Part shown: positions 9,973-18,249 of the stretch, piece by piece
Numbering within the stretch: the first letter of the stretch is position 1
Layout of the letters: every line of letters starts with the position of its first letter
Assembly (NCBI GenBank): GCA_017304135.1
Contig: JAFLBB010000005.1
Span: 1-64,000, forward strand
Length of the DNA stretch: 64,000 nt
From: Acidobacteriota bacterium
Lineage (GTDB): Bacteria; Acidobacteriota; Terriglobia; Bryobacterales; Bryobacteraceae
Direction of reading: 5' to 3'
Made by a program: the position numbers and the translations under genes
The notes under the pieces: generated by a model
What the model was told of the DNA's origin: nothing
Databases searched by the model: none
Seen by the model: the letters and a program-made list of their open reading frames with translations, nothing else

Positions 9973-11928
9973 ATGGACACCACCAATTCGGTCTCGACGG
10001 GAATCGAAGCCTTCCTGGGCAGTCCACTGATCAATGAGCCATCCCTTGGTGTAGTGGTCACTGACTCCAGGGGTGTCATCCTGCGCGTGAACACGGGGTT
10101 CGAACGGCTCACGGGCTATCGGGAAGCCGAGGTTCTGGGGCAGAATCCGCGCATTCTCAAATCTGGCCTGACGCAGAACGCAGTCTTCCGCGATCTGTGG
10201 CAGACGATCCGCTCAGGCCGGCCGTGGGTGGGTCATCTGCTGAACCGACGAAAGGATGGTTCGGTCTACACCGAGGAGATGACGGTAATTCCGTTTGCCG
10301 CTCCGGAGGGGGGTGCGGCGCGCTATGTCGCCATCAAGCGGGACGTGACCGAGCGCATCAAGTCAGAGACCCTGCTGCGCCTGGTGTGGGAAGAATCCAA
10401 CGACGCCATGCGCCTGACGAATCTGGCCGGGACGGTGGTGCGGGTGAATCCGGCGTATTGCCGCATGATGGGCAAGTCGAGGCAGGAACTGGAAGGACAA
10501 CCGTTCTCGATTGTGTATGAGACGGGCCTGCAGGAGCGCATCCTGGCGAGTTTTCGCCGCCGGCTGGCGTCGAGGGCCATCGACAGCATGATTGAACGGG
10601 AGTTGGAGTTGTGGGACGGTTCCCGGCACTGGCTCGAGGTGGGCTCATCGTTCATCCATCTCGACGGGCAGCAGATGCTGCTCAGCCTGATGCGCGACAT
10701 TACGGCGCGCAAGCAAGCCGAAGAGGAATTGCGGCAGGCCAAGCTGCATGCCGAACTGGCCAACCGTGTGAAGGGCGAGTTCCTGGCCAACATGAGCCAT
10801 GAGATCCGGACACCGATGAACGGCATCATGGGAATGCAGGCGTTGGCGCTGGCGACCGGATTGAACCCGGAGCAGCGGGAGCTGATTGAGACGGCGCACA
10901 ACTCGGCCAAGCATTTGTTGCGCCTGCTGAGCGACATTCTCGACCTCTCGAAGATCGAATCCGACAAACTGCGCCTGGAGTCGGTGACTTTTTCGCTTCC
11001 GGCGCTGCTCACCGAGACGGCCGCGCTGTGGGGCACTCTGGCCAGGCAAAAGGGGCTCAACTTCACGTGTGAGTTCCAGGACGGCCTTCCGGAACTGGTG
11101 GAGGGAGACCCGCACCGGTTGCGTCAGGTGTTGATGAATCTGCTGGGAAACGCCATCAAGTTCACCGAAGCGGGCAGCGTCACACTGAGGATCAGGGCCG
11201 AGCCGGGGGAAGACGGCCGGTTAGAACTTCACGGGGCGGTGCGCGACACGGGCATCGGGATCCCGGAGGGGCAGTTGGAGGCGATCTTTGAGCCGTTTCA
11301 CCAGGCGGATGGGTCGATGACGCGACGCTTTGGGGGCACCGGTCTGGGACTGGCCATTTGCACGCAACTGGTGCAGAGAATGGGCGGCCGCATCTGGGCC
11401 ACCAATCAGCCCGGCGGCGGCAGTCTGTTTACGTTCACGGTCGTGCTCGCAGAGGCGCGGGAGGCGGGGTTGACGGTAGCGCAGTCCGGCGCAAAGCCTG
11501 TGCCCATCCGCACGGGACGCATCCTGGTGTGCGAAGACAATCCCGTGAACCGGACGCTGGCCGAACGCATCCTCGCCAAGTCTGGATACAGGACCGGCTC
11601 GGCGGGCAATGGCCTGGAGGCGCTGAGTATGTTTCACCAGGAGGAATGGGACCTCATCCTGATGGACGTGCAAATGCCTGAACTGGACGGGTTGACAGCC
11701 GCCACAAGACTGCGCACCGAGAGCCCCCGCGGGATGACGGTGCCGATTGTCGCGATGACCGCGCACGCCACAAAAGCCGACCGTGATCGCTGTTTGCTGG
11801 CGGGCATGGACGGCTATCTGTGCAAGCCGTTTTCGCCGGACGAACTGGTGACGACAGTGGAGTTACATTTGGAGCTGGGCCGCTCACGGACGAGTCCGCG
11901 CGTCTCACATAGCGAAACAGCCAGCTGA
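9973..11928 (+). CDS. Soluble hybrid sensor histidine kinase (PAS-PAS-HisKA-HATPase-REC)
   Basis: 651-residue signalling protein with no membrane segment, so it senses a cytoplasmic cue. Order: PAS ~20-128 (ends VAIKRDVTERIK), PAS ~135-250 (ends MRDITARKQAEEEL), HisKA with phospho-acceptor His276 in NMSHEIRTPMNG, HATPase_c with N-box Asn393, G1 DTGIGI at 425-430 and G2 GGTGLGL at 454-460, then a receiver domain with CEDNPVNR at ~520, phospho-acceptor Asp565 in LMDVQMPELDG and Lys618 in CKPF. No HPt domain is attached and no response regulator is adjacent, so the phosphorelay partner must be elsewhere. All catalytic residues are intact. Confidence 0.93.
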   Translation: MDTTNSVSTGIEAFLGSPLINEPSLGVVVTDSRGVILRVNTGFERLTGYREAEVLGQNPRILKSGLTQNAVFRDLWQTIRSGRPWVGHLLNRRKDGSVYTEEMTVIPFAAPEGGAARYVAIKRDVTERIKSETLLRLVWEESNDAMRLTNLAGTVVRVNPAYCRMMGKSRQELEGQPFSIVYETGLQERILASFRRRLASRAIDSMIERELELWDGSRHWLEVGSSFIHLDGQQMLLSLMRDITARKQAEEELRQAKLHAELANRVKGEFLANMSHEIRTPMNGIMGMQALALATGLNPEQRELIETAHNSAKHLLRLLSDILDLSKIESDKLRLESVTFSLPALLTETAALWGTLARQKGLNFTCEFQDGLPELVEGDPHRLRQVLMNLLGNAIKFTEAGSVTLRIRAEPGEDGRLELHGAVRDTGIGIPEGQLEAIFEPFHQADGSMTRRFGGTGLGLAICTQLVQRMGGRIWATNQPGGGSLFTFTVVLAEAREAGLTVAQSGAKPVPIRTGRILVCEDNPVNRTLAERILAKSGYRTGSAGNGLEALSMFHQEEWDLILMDVQMPELDGLTAATRLRTESPRGMTVPIVAMTAHATKADRDRCLLAGMDGYLCKPFSPDELVTTVELHLELGRSRTSPRVSHSETAS

Positions 11929-11978
11929 GTGTGAAATCCGTTGGCCCCCGCCGGCATTTTCCTGTAGCGTAATAGTGC

Positions 11979-13169
11979 GTGGAAGACCAACTCTCCCGGC
12001 GGGTTCATTCCGCCCTCGACCATTTCCAGATTGAGCTCCCGTCATGGGGGTTCGCCAACACAGGCACCCGGTTCGGCAAGTTTCAGCAGGCGGCCGCGGC
12101 CACGACGCTGGAAGAAAAGCTGAGCGACGCCGGTTTTGTGCACTCGGTGACCGGCGTCTGCCCGACAGTGGCGTTACACGTCTTGTGGGACCTGCCGGAG
12201 GGCGTGGCCAGCGCCGAGGGCGTGAGGCAGAGCGCCGCGCGCTATGGTGTGCGCGCCGGTTCCATCAACCCCAACGTATTTCAGGACCAGATCTACAAGC
12301 ACGGCTCACTGGGCAATCCCGACGCGGCGGTGCGGGCGGCGGCGCTCGAACACATCCTGGACAGCGTGACGATTGCGCAGTCCACCGGGTCGCGCGACAT
12401 CTCGCTGTGGTTCGCTGACGGCTCCAATTACCCTGGGACGGCCAACATGCGGCGGCGCAAGCACTGGTTTGCGGCCGGCCTGGCGGAAGCCCATGCGCGG
12501 CTGGCGGGCGAACAGCGGCTGCTGGTGGAGTACAAGCCGTTCGAGCCGGCGTTCTATCACACCGATATCGCCGACTGGGGGATGGCGCTTGAGCTGGCGC
12601 GTTCGGCGGGACCGAAGGCCAAGGTGCTGGTGGACACCGGGCATCACTACCAGGCGCAAAACATCGAACAGATCGTGGCCTGGCTGCTCGACATGGACAT
12701 GCTGGGCGGCTTCCATTTCAACGACCGGCGTTATGCCGACGACGACCTGACGATGGGCTCGATCGATCCCTACCAGGCGTTCCGCATCTTCCACGAAATT
12801 TTCTTCTACGCCTGGGAGACAGGCAAGCAGCCCGACATCGCCTACATGATCGACCAGAGCCACAACCTGAAGGGCAAGATCGAGGCGATGATTCAGACCG
12901 TGACCACGGCGCAGGAGCTTTACGCCAAGGCGGCGCTGGTGGACCACGAGAAGCTGGCCATGGCGCAGACGCGCGCCGAGCTGGTGGATGCCGAGAGCTG
13001 CCTGAAGGATGCCTTTTCGACCGACGTGCGGCCGGCGATTCGCGAGTGGGCCAAGAGCAAGGGGCTGCCGGAAGACCCGATGCGGGCCTTCCGCGAGAGC
13101 GGCTACCTGGAACGGATCACGGGCGAACGGGCGGCCCGGAACGCGGCGTCCGTCAGCAGCTACGCTTGA
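11979..13169 (+). CDS. rhaI: L-rhamnose isomerase (Pseudomonas stutzeri/RhaI type)
   Basis: Interconverts L-rhamnose and L-rhamnulose. 396 residues from a GTG start at 11979; no downstream ATG preserves the N-terminal core. It aligns through its length with the P. stutzeri type enzyme: VPSWG-like IELPSWGFANTGTRF, DGSNYPG, EYKPFEPAFY, VDTGHHYQ, GGFHFNDRRYADDDL and MIDQSHN. The metal ligands correspond to Glu184, Asp219, His246 and Asp292, all present. No rhamnulokinase or aldolase lies in the window. The 3' end overlaps the convergent sulfatase gene by 10 bases. No ribosome binding site is obvious before the GTG. Confidence 0.93.
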   Translation: MEDQLSRRVHSALDHFQIELPSWGFANTGTRFGKFQQAAAATTLEEKLSDAGFVHSVTGVCPTVALHVLWDLPEGVASAEGVRQSAARYGVRAGSINPNVFQDQIYKHGSLGNPDAAVRAAALEHILDSVTIAQSTGSRDISLWFADGSNYPGTANMRRRKHWFAAGLAEAHARLAGEQRLLVEYKPFEPAFYHTDIADWGMALELARSAGPKAKVLVDTGHHYQAQNIEQIVAWLLDMDMLGGFHFNDRRYADDDLTMGSIDPYQAFRIFHEIFFYAWETGKQPDIAYMIDQSHNLKGKIEAMIQTVTTAQELYAKAALVDHEKLAMAQTRAELVDAESCLKDAFSTDVRPAIREWAKSKGLPEDPMRAFRESGYLERITGERAARNAASVSSYA

Positions 13170-14548
13170 GGCGCGGACTGGGCCAACAGGGCGCGGTGCT
13201 CCTGGAGCACCTTCTCGTGGCCGGAAACGCGGGCGAGATTGCGGAACTCGCCGGGGTCGCGCGAGTGGTCGTATAGCTCCTCGCCTCCGCCTTTGCCTTC
13301 CCAACGGATGTAGCGATAGCGATCGGTGCGGGCCGCCCAGCCGCGGATGTCTTCGAACTCGATGCGGGTGAAGGCTGCCTTCTTGAACTGCTGATTGGGG
13401 CGGTCGAGCAGGCGGGCCATGCTCTCGCCAGCCAGTCCGGCGGGCGGCGTGAGGCCGCACAGTTGGGCCAGCGTGGGATAGATGTCGACAAACTCGACCA
13501 GCGCATTGCAGGCTTTGCCATTGCCCTTGCGCCCTGGGGCGGAGATGATGAGCGGCACGCGGGCCACCTCTTCCATGAGCGACATCTTCTGCCAGTGTGT
13601 GTGTTCGCCGAGGCTCCAGCCGTGGTCGCCCCAGAAGACGACGATGGTGTTGCCGGCGAGGCCGAGGCGGTCAAGACCGTCGAGCACGCGGCCCACCTGT
13701 TCATCCATGAAGGATGTGGAGGCGTAGTAGCCGCGGCGGGCCTCGCGGATGCCCTTTTCGTCCATCTTGGCGTGGCGCCAGAGATAGGGGCGGACTCCTT
13801 TGTGCGCCTCGGGGATGTCGTCGAGATCACCGGCCGGGTTGTCGGGCATGGGGATCTTGTCGAGCGGATAGAGATCGTAGAAGCGGCCGGGAGCGACGAA
13901 GGGCAGGTGGGGCCGCAGCATACCGACGCCGAGGAAGAAGGGCTCGCCTTTGTGCTGTTCCATGAGGGCAAGGGCGTGTTCGGCGGCGTTGGCATCCGAC
14001 TGGCCGCGGCCATCGGCGGTGCGCACCCACTGCATACCGCCTATGCCGCTGGGACCGGTGCGCCCGCGTTCGCCTTCGCTCTTCTCTTCCGGACCACCGG
14101 GAGAGACGGAGTGGTGCCAGGAACGGTCGTCCTGGAAGCGGTTGAGCTTCACCTCGGTGGGCACGTTCATGTGGAACATCTTGCCTTCGCGCATGGCCCG
14201 CCAACCGTTGTTCTTGAAGAGTTCGGGAAGCGTCACGGTATCGGGCAGAGCGTCGCGGAAGTCAATGTTATTGCCGAGGACTTTGGTGGTGTCGGGCCGT
14301 TTGCCGGTGAGCAGCGAGGCGCGCGAGGGACCGCACAGGGGGAACTGGCAGTAGGCGCGGTGGAAGCGGACGCCGCGCGCGGCCAGGCGGTCGATATTAG
14401 GCGTCTTGACGAGCGGATGGCCGTAGCAGCCGAGGTTCGTGTTCAGGTCGTCGGCGGCAATGAAGAGAACGTTCGGGCGCTGGCGTTGCTGGGCAAAGGC
14501 GGCGAGGGAGGAGGAGGCGAGGAAGCCGCGGCGGGTGAGGGCAGTCAT
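13160..14548 (-). CDS. Tat-exported type I sulfatase
   Basis: Arylsulfatase/iduronate-sulfatase-like enzyme, 462 residues from the ATG at 14548. That start is preferred over an upstream in-frame one (14608) because it opens a Tat signal, TALTRRGFLASSSLAAFA. The core begins RPNVLFIAADDLN (metal-binding Asp pair). The active-site motif CGPSRASLLTG places the formylglycine-precursor Cys at residue 72, so a maturing enzyme is needed. SPGRKGNGKA-like and WGDHGWSLGEH (Asp-His metal pair) follow. It probably removes sulfate from polysaccharides in the periplasm. The cupin gene lies four bases upstream, forming an operon with it. Confidence 0.92.
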   Translation of the reverse strand: MTALTRRGFLASSSLAAFAQQRQRPNVLFIAADDLNTNLGCYGHPLVKTPNIDRLAARGVRFHRAYCQFPLCGPSRASLLTGKRPDTTKVLGNNIDFRDALPDTVTLPELFKNNGWRAMREGKMFHMNVPTEVKLNRFQDDRSWHHSVSPGGPEEKSEGERGRTGPSGIGGMQWVRTADGRGQSDANAAEHALALMEQHKGEPFFLGVGMLRPHLPFVAPGRFYDLYPLDKIPMPDNPAGDLDDIPEAHKGVRPYLWRHAKMDEKGIREARRGYYASTSFMDEQVGRVLDGLDRLGLAGNTIVVFWGDHGWSLGEHTHWQKMSLMEEVARVPLIISAPGRKGNGKACNALVEFVDIYPTLAQLCGLTPPAGLAGESMARLLDRPNQQFKKAAFTRIEFEDIRGWAARTDRYRYIRWEGKGGGEELYDHSRDPGEFRNLARVSGHEKVLQEHRALLAQSAPQA

Positions 14549-14552
14549 GGGG

Positions 14553-14912
14553 TTACTCCACGTAGTGAATCTCGAACGGCTTATTCGTGATGAACAGGAC
14601 GACGACATCTTCGGATGCTGTGGCGCCGTGCTCCATGCGCTGGCCCTCGGGGAACCACACGAAGGAACCGGGGCCGTATTCGCCGGCGTGCGTCACCAGG
14701 CGGCCCTCGATCACATACATGCCATGCGCGCAGGGATGGGTGTGGAGCTTGTTGATGACGCCGGCCGGATATTTGACGATGCGGATCTCCATGCCGGTGT
14801 CGGGGTCGGTGACAAGGTTCTTGCGATAGAGCGTCTTGCCGAGGTGCTCGTTGAAGCGCTCCTCCCAGGGAAGGGCGCGGGTATCGACGGCAAACAGGGG
14901 CGATTCGGCCAT
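14553..14912 (-). CDS. Cupin domain protein
   Basis: 119 residues from the ATG at 14912 (a GTG at 14927 would add five residues; neither has a clear ribosome binding site). A single cupin barrel: motif 1 HTHPCAHGMYVIEG with His-x-His and Glu metal ligands, and motif 2 PGSFVWFPEGQRMEH with the final His. No signal peptide. Cupins of this size are often metal-dependent dioxygenases, isomerases or sugar-binding proteins, and no substrate can be named. It lies between the unknown gene at 14934-15353 and the sulfatase, with gaps of 21 and 4 bases, so the three are probably co-transcribed. Confidence 0.8.
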   Translation of the reverse strand: MAESPLFAVDTRALPWEERFNEHLGKTLYRKNLVTDPDTGMEIRIVKYPAGVINKLHTHPCAHGMYVIEGRLVTHAGEYGPGSFVWFPEGQRMEHGATASEDVVVLFITNKPFEIHYVE

Positions 14913-14933
14913 GCCAAATCGTATCACCGGGAA

Positions 14934-15353
14934 TTACAGCCCGTCGGCGCCGGCTTCGTTGAGGACCTGGATGACGCGGGCGTGGAGCAGGACGATGGAG
15001 GAGTCGCGCTGGAGCACGTCGCGGTAGCGGCTTTCGACGAAGTCGGGCGGGCGGACGACGTTGCGGGCCACGCCAAAAATCTGGCGCGCCTCCTCGACGG
15101 ATTTGGGCTCCTTGGAGTCCTGATATTCATCGATGGCAACGATGAGGCCGGAAAAGGGCCGCATCCAGGCGAAGGCGGGCTCGTTTAACAACATGTTCAG
15201 GAACTGGGTGGGTCCGCCGACCGGGCCGCGATTCTGCTCCCAGTCCCGCTTCTCGCTGTCGACGAGGGCCTTGTGCAGGTGCAGCACGGCGCGGTGCAAT
15301 TGCGTGAGGAGTGCGTCGATGCGCTCGGGGGTGGGGGTTGGGATGGCGGACAT
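14934..15353 (-). CDS. Conserved-looking small protein of unknown function
   Basis: 139 residues from ATG at 15353 (MSAIPTPTPERIDALL); a longer frame starting at 15458 adds a Pro/Ala-rich stretch unlike protein. Mostly helical, with HRAVLHLHKALVDSEKRDWE near the N-terminus and NMLLNEPAFAWMRPFSGLI in the middle. No signal peptide or membrane span. I do not recognise the family. First gene of the putative unknown/cupin/sulfatase operon and divergent from the methyltransferase gene. Confidence 0.6.
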   Translation of the reverse strand: MSAIPTPTPERIDALLTQLHRAVLHLHKALVDSEKRDWEQNRGPVGGPTQFLNMLLNEPAFAWMRPFSGLIVAIDEYQDSKEPKSVEEARQIFGVARNVVRPPDFVESRYRDVLQRDSSIVLLHARVIQVLNEAGADGL

Positions 15354-15478
15354 GTGCAGTTTCCAGGATAAAGGGGCGGCCCGGGCGGTGGCGGGCTGTG
15401 AAGGGGCGGCGGGCCACAGGCGGCTGAATCTGTGAGAGTCCGTCCCGGCGGCGGGCACTGGAGTCGGTAGGGATTGTT

Positions 15479-16378
15479 ATGACCGGATTCATTACACGGC
15501 AGGAGATCGCGCAGTGGCGGGAGTCGGGCGCGTTGCCTGGCGTACAGCATGCACCGCGGACGCCCGAGGCTGAGCGGCTGCGCGCGACGATCAACCAGTA
15601 CTCGACGTTTCGCATCGAGAAAGGCGACGGCTGGTGGTGCGCCCCGCTGACGCCGGCCACCAGGGTGGTGCGCGAGCACAACATCCGGCGCGGGCGAGGC
15701 AAGGTGGTGGAGCAACTGAGCCGTGAGTTGCCGCAAGGGGCGTGGGTGCTCGATTGGGCCGGAGGCACGGGCTGGCTGGCCTCGATGCTGCTGAAGCGGC
15801 GGCCTGACCTGGTGGCGGTAAGCGTGGACATCTCCGATGTGTTGCAGGAGTGGGGGCGCGCCAACTATGCCGAGCCCATCGTTTACATCTCGGGCGACGC
15901 CACGTCGCGGCACATCTTCGAGGCGGGGATGTTCGATGCCATTGTGGGGGCGGAGTGCGTGGAGCATTTCCCGAATCTCGCTTCGGCCGTGGAAACGGCG
16001 CGGTTCTGGCTGAAGGAGAATGGCACGCTGGTGGTGACGACGCCGAACGCCGGCTTCTGGGCGCCGGAGCCGCCGGAATCGGTGCGCCGGATGTTGGGAA
16101 GGCCGCCTTCCACGGAACATGCCGAACGAGGGGATATCTACGACCAGAGCATCCCCAGCAACGTGTTGCAGGGGACGATGCTGGCGGCCGGCTTCCGCAC
16201 GGTGGAGGTGGAGTTCACGCAGTATGGAGGCGAATGGCCGTTGCGCGGCATCTGCAACTACTTTGGCCAGGCACCGGCGCAATTTGCGGCGCGGTTGATG
16301 GAAGCGGTGGAGGCGATTGCGCCGCGGAGCTTTGGGCGCAAGCTGGGTTTCACGCAGATCTTTTGGGGCCGGAAATAG
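15479..16378 (+). CDS. Class I SAM-dependent methyltransferase
   Basis: 299 residues. Motif I is VLDWAGGTGWLAS near residue 90, followed by the acidic ribose-binding loop VSVDISD and a post-motif segment GMFDAIVGAECVEHF. The N-terminal ~75 residues (with EIAQWRESGALPGV) are a helical extension not typical of minimal methyltransferases. The substrate is unknown; the family includes small-molecule and lipid methyltransferases. Monocistronic by spacing: 125 bases from the divergent gene and 16 bases from the convergent sialidase-like gene. Confidence 0.85.
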   Translation: MTGFITRQEIAQWRESGALPGVQHAPRTPEAERLRATINQYSTFRIEKGDGWWCAPLTPATRVVREHNIRRGRGKVVEQLSRELPQGAWVLDWAGGTGWLASMLLKRRPDLVAVSVDISDVLQEWGRANYAEPIVYISGDATSRHIFEAGMFDAIVGAECVEHFPNLASAVETARFWLKENGTLVVTTPNAGFWAPEPPESVRRMLGRPPSTEHAERGDIYDQSIPSNVLQGTMLAAGFRTVEVEFTQYGGEWPLRGICNYFGQAPAQFAARLMEAVEAIAPRSFGRKLGFTQIFWGRK

Positions 16379-16393
16379 CGCGATGGCCTGGGC

Positions 16394-18172
16394 TCAGCGC
16401 CCGGCGCGCCAGTTGCCCACGGCCTCCGATGTGAGGAGCGCCCGCGGGTAGAGGATTGCCGGGCCGAGTTGTCCGTTGAAACCGGGGGCAAGCGAGACGG
16501 CACCGCTCAGGGGGCGGCCAAGAGCGGGATCGAAGCGCGTCCACCCGGCGTCACGCACAGCGCCGCCGTCGTTGAACTTGCCGTCGATGACGAAGCTGAC
16601 GATCTTGGGGCCGCCATCAACGGTGCAGACAACGTGATGCCAGCGGTTCACGCCGAGGGTTCCCGGATGCGTGCCGGCGTCGGACTCGGCCACGGCCGTG
16701 CGCGCGCCGTCGTGCAGGGTGAGCTTCAGGCTGAAGCGGTTTGAGGTTTGCAGTTTGAGGCCGGGCGAATCGAGCAGCGTCTGCCCCGGCGTCAATTCCC
16801 GGAAGCGCACCCAGAGATCGAGCGAGAAGCCGGCGCGAGTGGTCAGATCAGGCAGCGCGGGCAGTTGGGTGCCTTGTGTGAGCGGAAGGCCGCCCCCGGC
16901 GAGGCGGTTGGCCTCATGCTGGCTCCACACGGCGTCGAGCAGCCGGCGGGGGATCTCGTGCACACGGGCCACGGTCTTCTGCGTTTCCGTGATGAAGAAG
17001 CGGCCGCCATCCTCGATAAAGTCGGGATAGGAGATGCGGACGGCGGGGTCGTCGTCGTAGAGCAGGATTTCGGGCTCGGACCAGTGGATGTGGCCGTTGC
17101 GCTCAATGCCGCCGCAGATCCAGCCGGGATTGCGGCCGGTGTAGTATTGCCAGTTTTCCTGCGAGACCAGCGCCTCGCCGCCGTGGTTGTGGAACCAGAG
17201 AAGGAACTTGCCGTTGGAGAACTTGCGCACGAAGTTGGCGGCGCGGGGGTGCTTCAGCGGGCGGGGGTCGGCGGGGGAGTGGATGGCATAGGCGGGTGGC
17301 GTCCAGGTGCGGCCCGCGTCCCGCGAGTAGGCGTGGCAGAGGTAGCCGTCGATGGTGCGATAAGTGGCGTAGAGGGAGCCGTCAGCGAGTTCGGCCGGAT
17401 TGGCTTCGTCTGAGACCGGGCCCTTGGGCGCGCGCAGGCCCTCGTCGCCCTCGGGGAGCAATTGCCAGCGGATCTTCGATGGGTCGCGTTCGGTGAGGAT
17501 GTTGTCTGAACGAAGGAAGCAGCCTTGGGATTCGATCATGGTGCCGGGATTGCCCCAGCGTCCCACCTTGGCGAAGCCGAAGATAGCCGCGCCGTCGCGG
17601 AGTGTGATGGGTTTGCCGACGCCCCAGAAGAAGCGCAGGCTGCCGGCGTAGTCGTTCTCGCGGTCGATGCGCATGTTGCGCAGGGGGATCTCGAAGCGCT
17701 CTTGGGACCAGGAGAGCCCGCCGTCGTCGGAGTATTTGAACATGTAGGCGCCCATGGTGTCGACGCGGCGGCCGACCTTTTCGTTGTTGCTGCGGACCGA
17801 GCGCAGGTTGTCGTTGTTGAAGGTGTAGAAGGCGTACACGCGTCCGCCGGGCGTGAGCAGCGGCATCACCCAGGAGGCTTCGGGACCGGTGGCCGGTTCA
17901 ATGTCGACAAAGGGCGACCAGGTTCGCCCCTGATCAGGCGAGCGAATGGACACGATGTGCTGGCCGGGTTCGCCTTCCACGCCGCTCCCGGTGGTCATCA
18001 GACAGAGCCAGGTGCGGTCAGGCAGTACGACGACATAGGGCTGGTCGCAGTACCCTTCGTCGGGAATCGTGTGGCCGTTGACGATGTGGCGCGTATCGGG
18101 GCCGGCTGCGGTAGTTTGAGCGGCCAGGGGCAGGGCGGCGAGTTGGAGGAAGGAGCGGCGGGGAAAACGCAT
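16394..18172 (-). CDS. Tat-exported sialidase-like BNR protein with LamG domain
   Basis: 592 residues. A Tat signal (FPRRSFLQLAALPLAA) opens the protein. Asp-box/BNR motifs S-x-D-x-G-x-(T/S)-W occur as SPDQGRTWS, SDDGGLSWS and SRDAGRTWT, the signature of six-bladed sialidase-fold propellers. From about residue 440 a concanavalin-like LamG-type domain follows (GFSLDLWVRF, NRWHHVVCTVDGG). Such architecture fits an exported exo-glycosidase, possibly sialidase, but catalytic Arg/Tyr residues could not be verified by eye. It lies divergent from the DUF1592 gene across 77 bases containing a LacI-type palindrome. Confidence 0.75.
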   Translation of the reverse strand: MRFPRRSFLQLAALPLAAQTTAAGPDTRHIVNGHTIPDEGYCDQPYVVVLPDRTWLCLMTTGSGVEGEPGQHIVSIRSPDQGRTWSPFVDIEPATGPEASWVMPLLTPGGRVYAFYTFNNDNLRSVRSNNEKVGRRVDTMGAYMFKYSDDGGLSWSQERFEIPLRNMRIDRENDYAGSLRFFWGVGKPITLRDGAAIFGFAKVGRWGNPGTMIESQGCFLRSDNILTERDPSKIRWQLLPEGDEGLRAPKGPVSDEANPAELADGSLYATYRTIDGYLCHAYSRDAGRTWTPPAYAIHSPADPRPLKHPRAANFVRKFSNGKFLLWFHNHGGEALVSQENWQYYTGRNPGWICGGIERNGHIHWSEPEILLYDDDPAVRISYPDFIEDGGRFFITETQKTVARVHEIPRRLLDAVWSQHEANRLAGGGLPLTQGTQLPALPDLTTRAGFSLDLWVRFRELTPGQTLLDSPGLKLQTSNRFSLKLTLHDGARTAVAESDAGTHPGTLGVNRWHHVVCTVDGGPKIVSFVIDGKFNDGGAVRDAGWTRFDPALGRPLSGAVSLAPGFNGQLGPAILYPRALLTSEAVGNWRAGR

Positions 18173-18219
18173 GGCCCCTTATTTATAACAACGCTGAATC
18201 GGGTGTAACATCTTGAATG

Positions 18220-18235
18220 AAGAAAGCGTTTTCTT
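18220..18235. promoter_or_regulatory. Candidate LacI-family operator
   Basis: AAGAAAGCGTTTTCTT: a 16-bp palindrome with 14 of 16 positions symmetric around a central CG, the form of LacI/GalR-family operators. It sits in the 77-base gap between the divergent sialidase-like gene and the DUF1592 gene, 15 bases before the start codon of the latter. No LacI-type regulator gene is in the window. Confidence 0.45.
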
Positions 18236-18249
18236 AACTGGGCCCTTGT

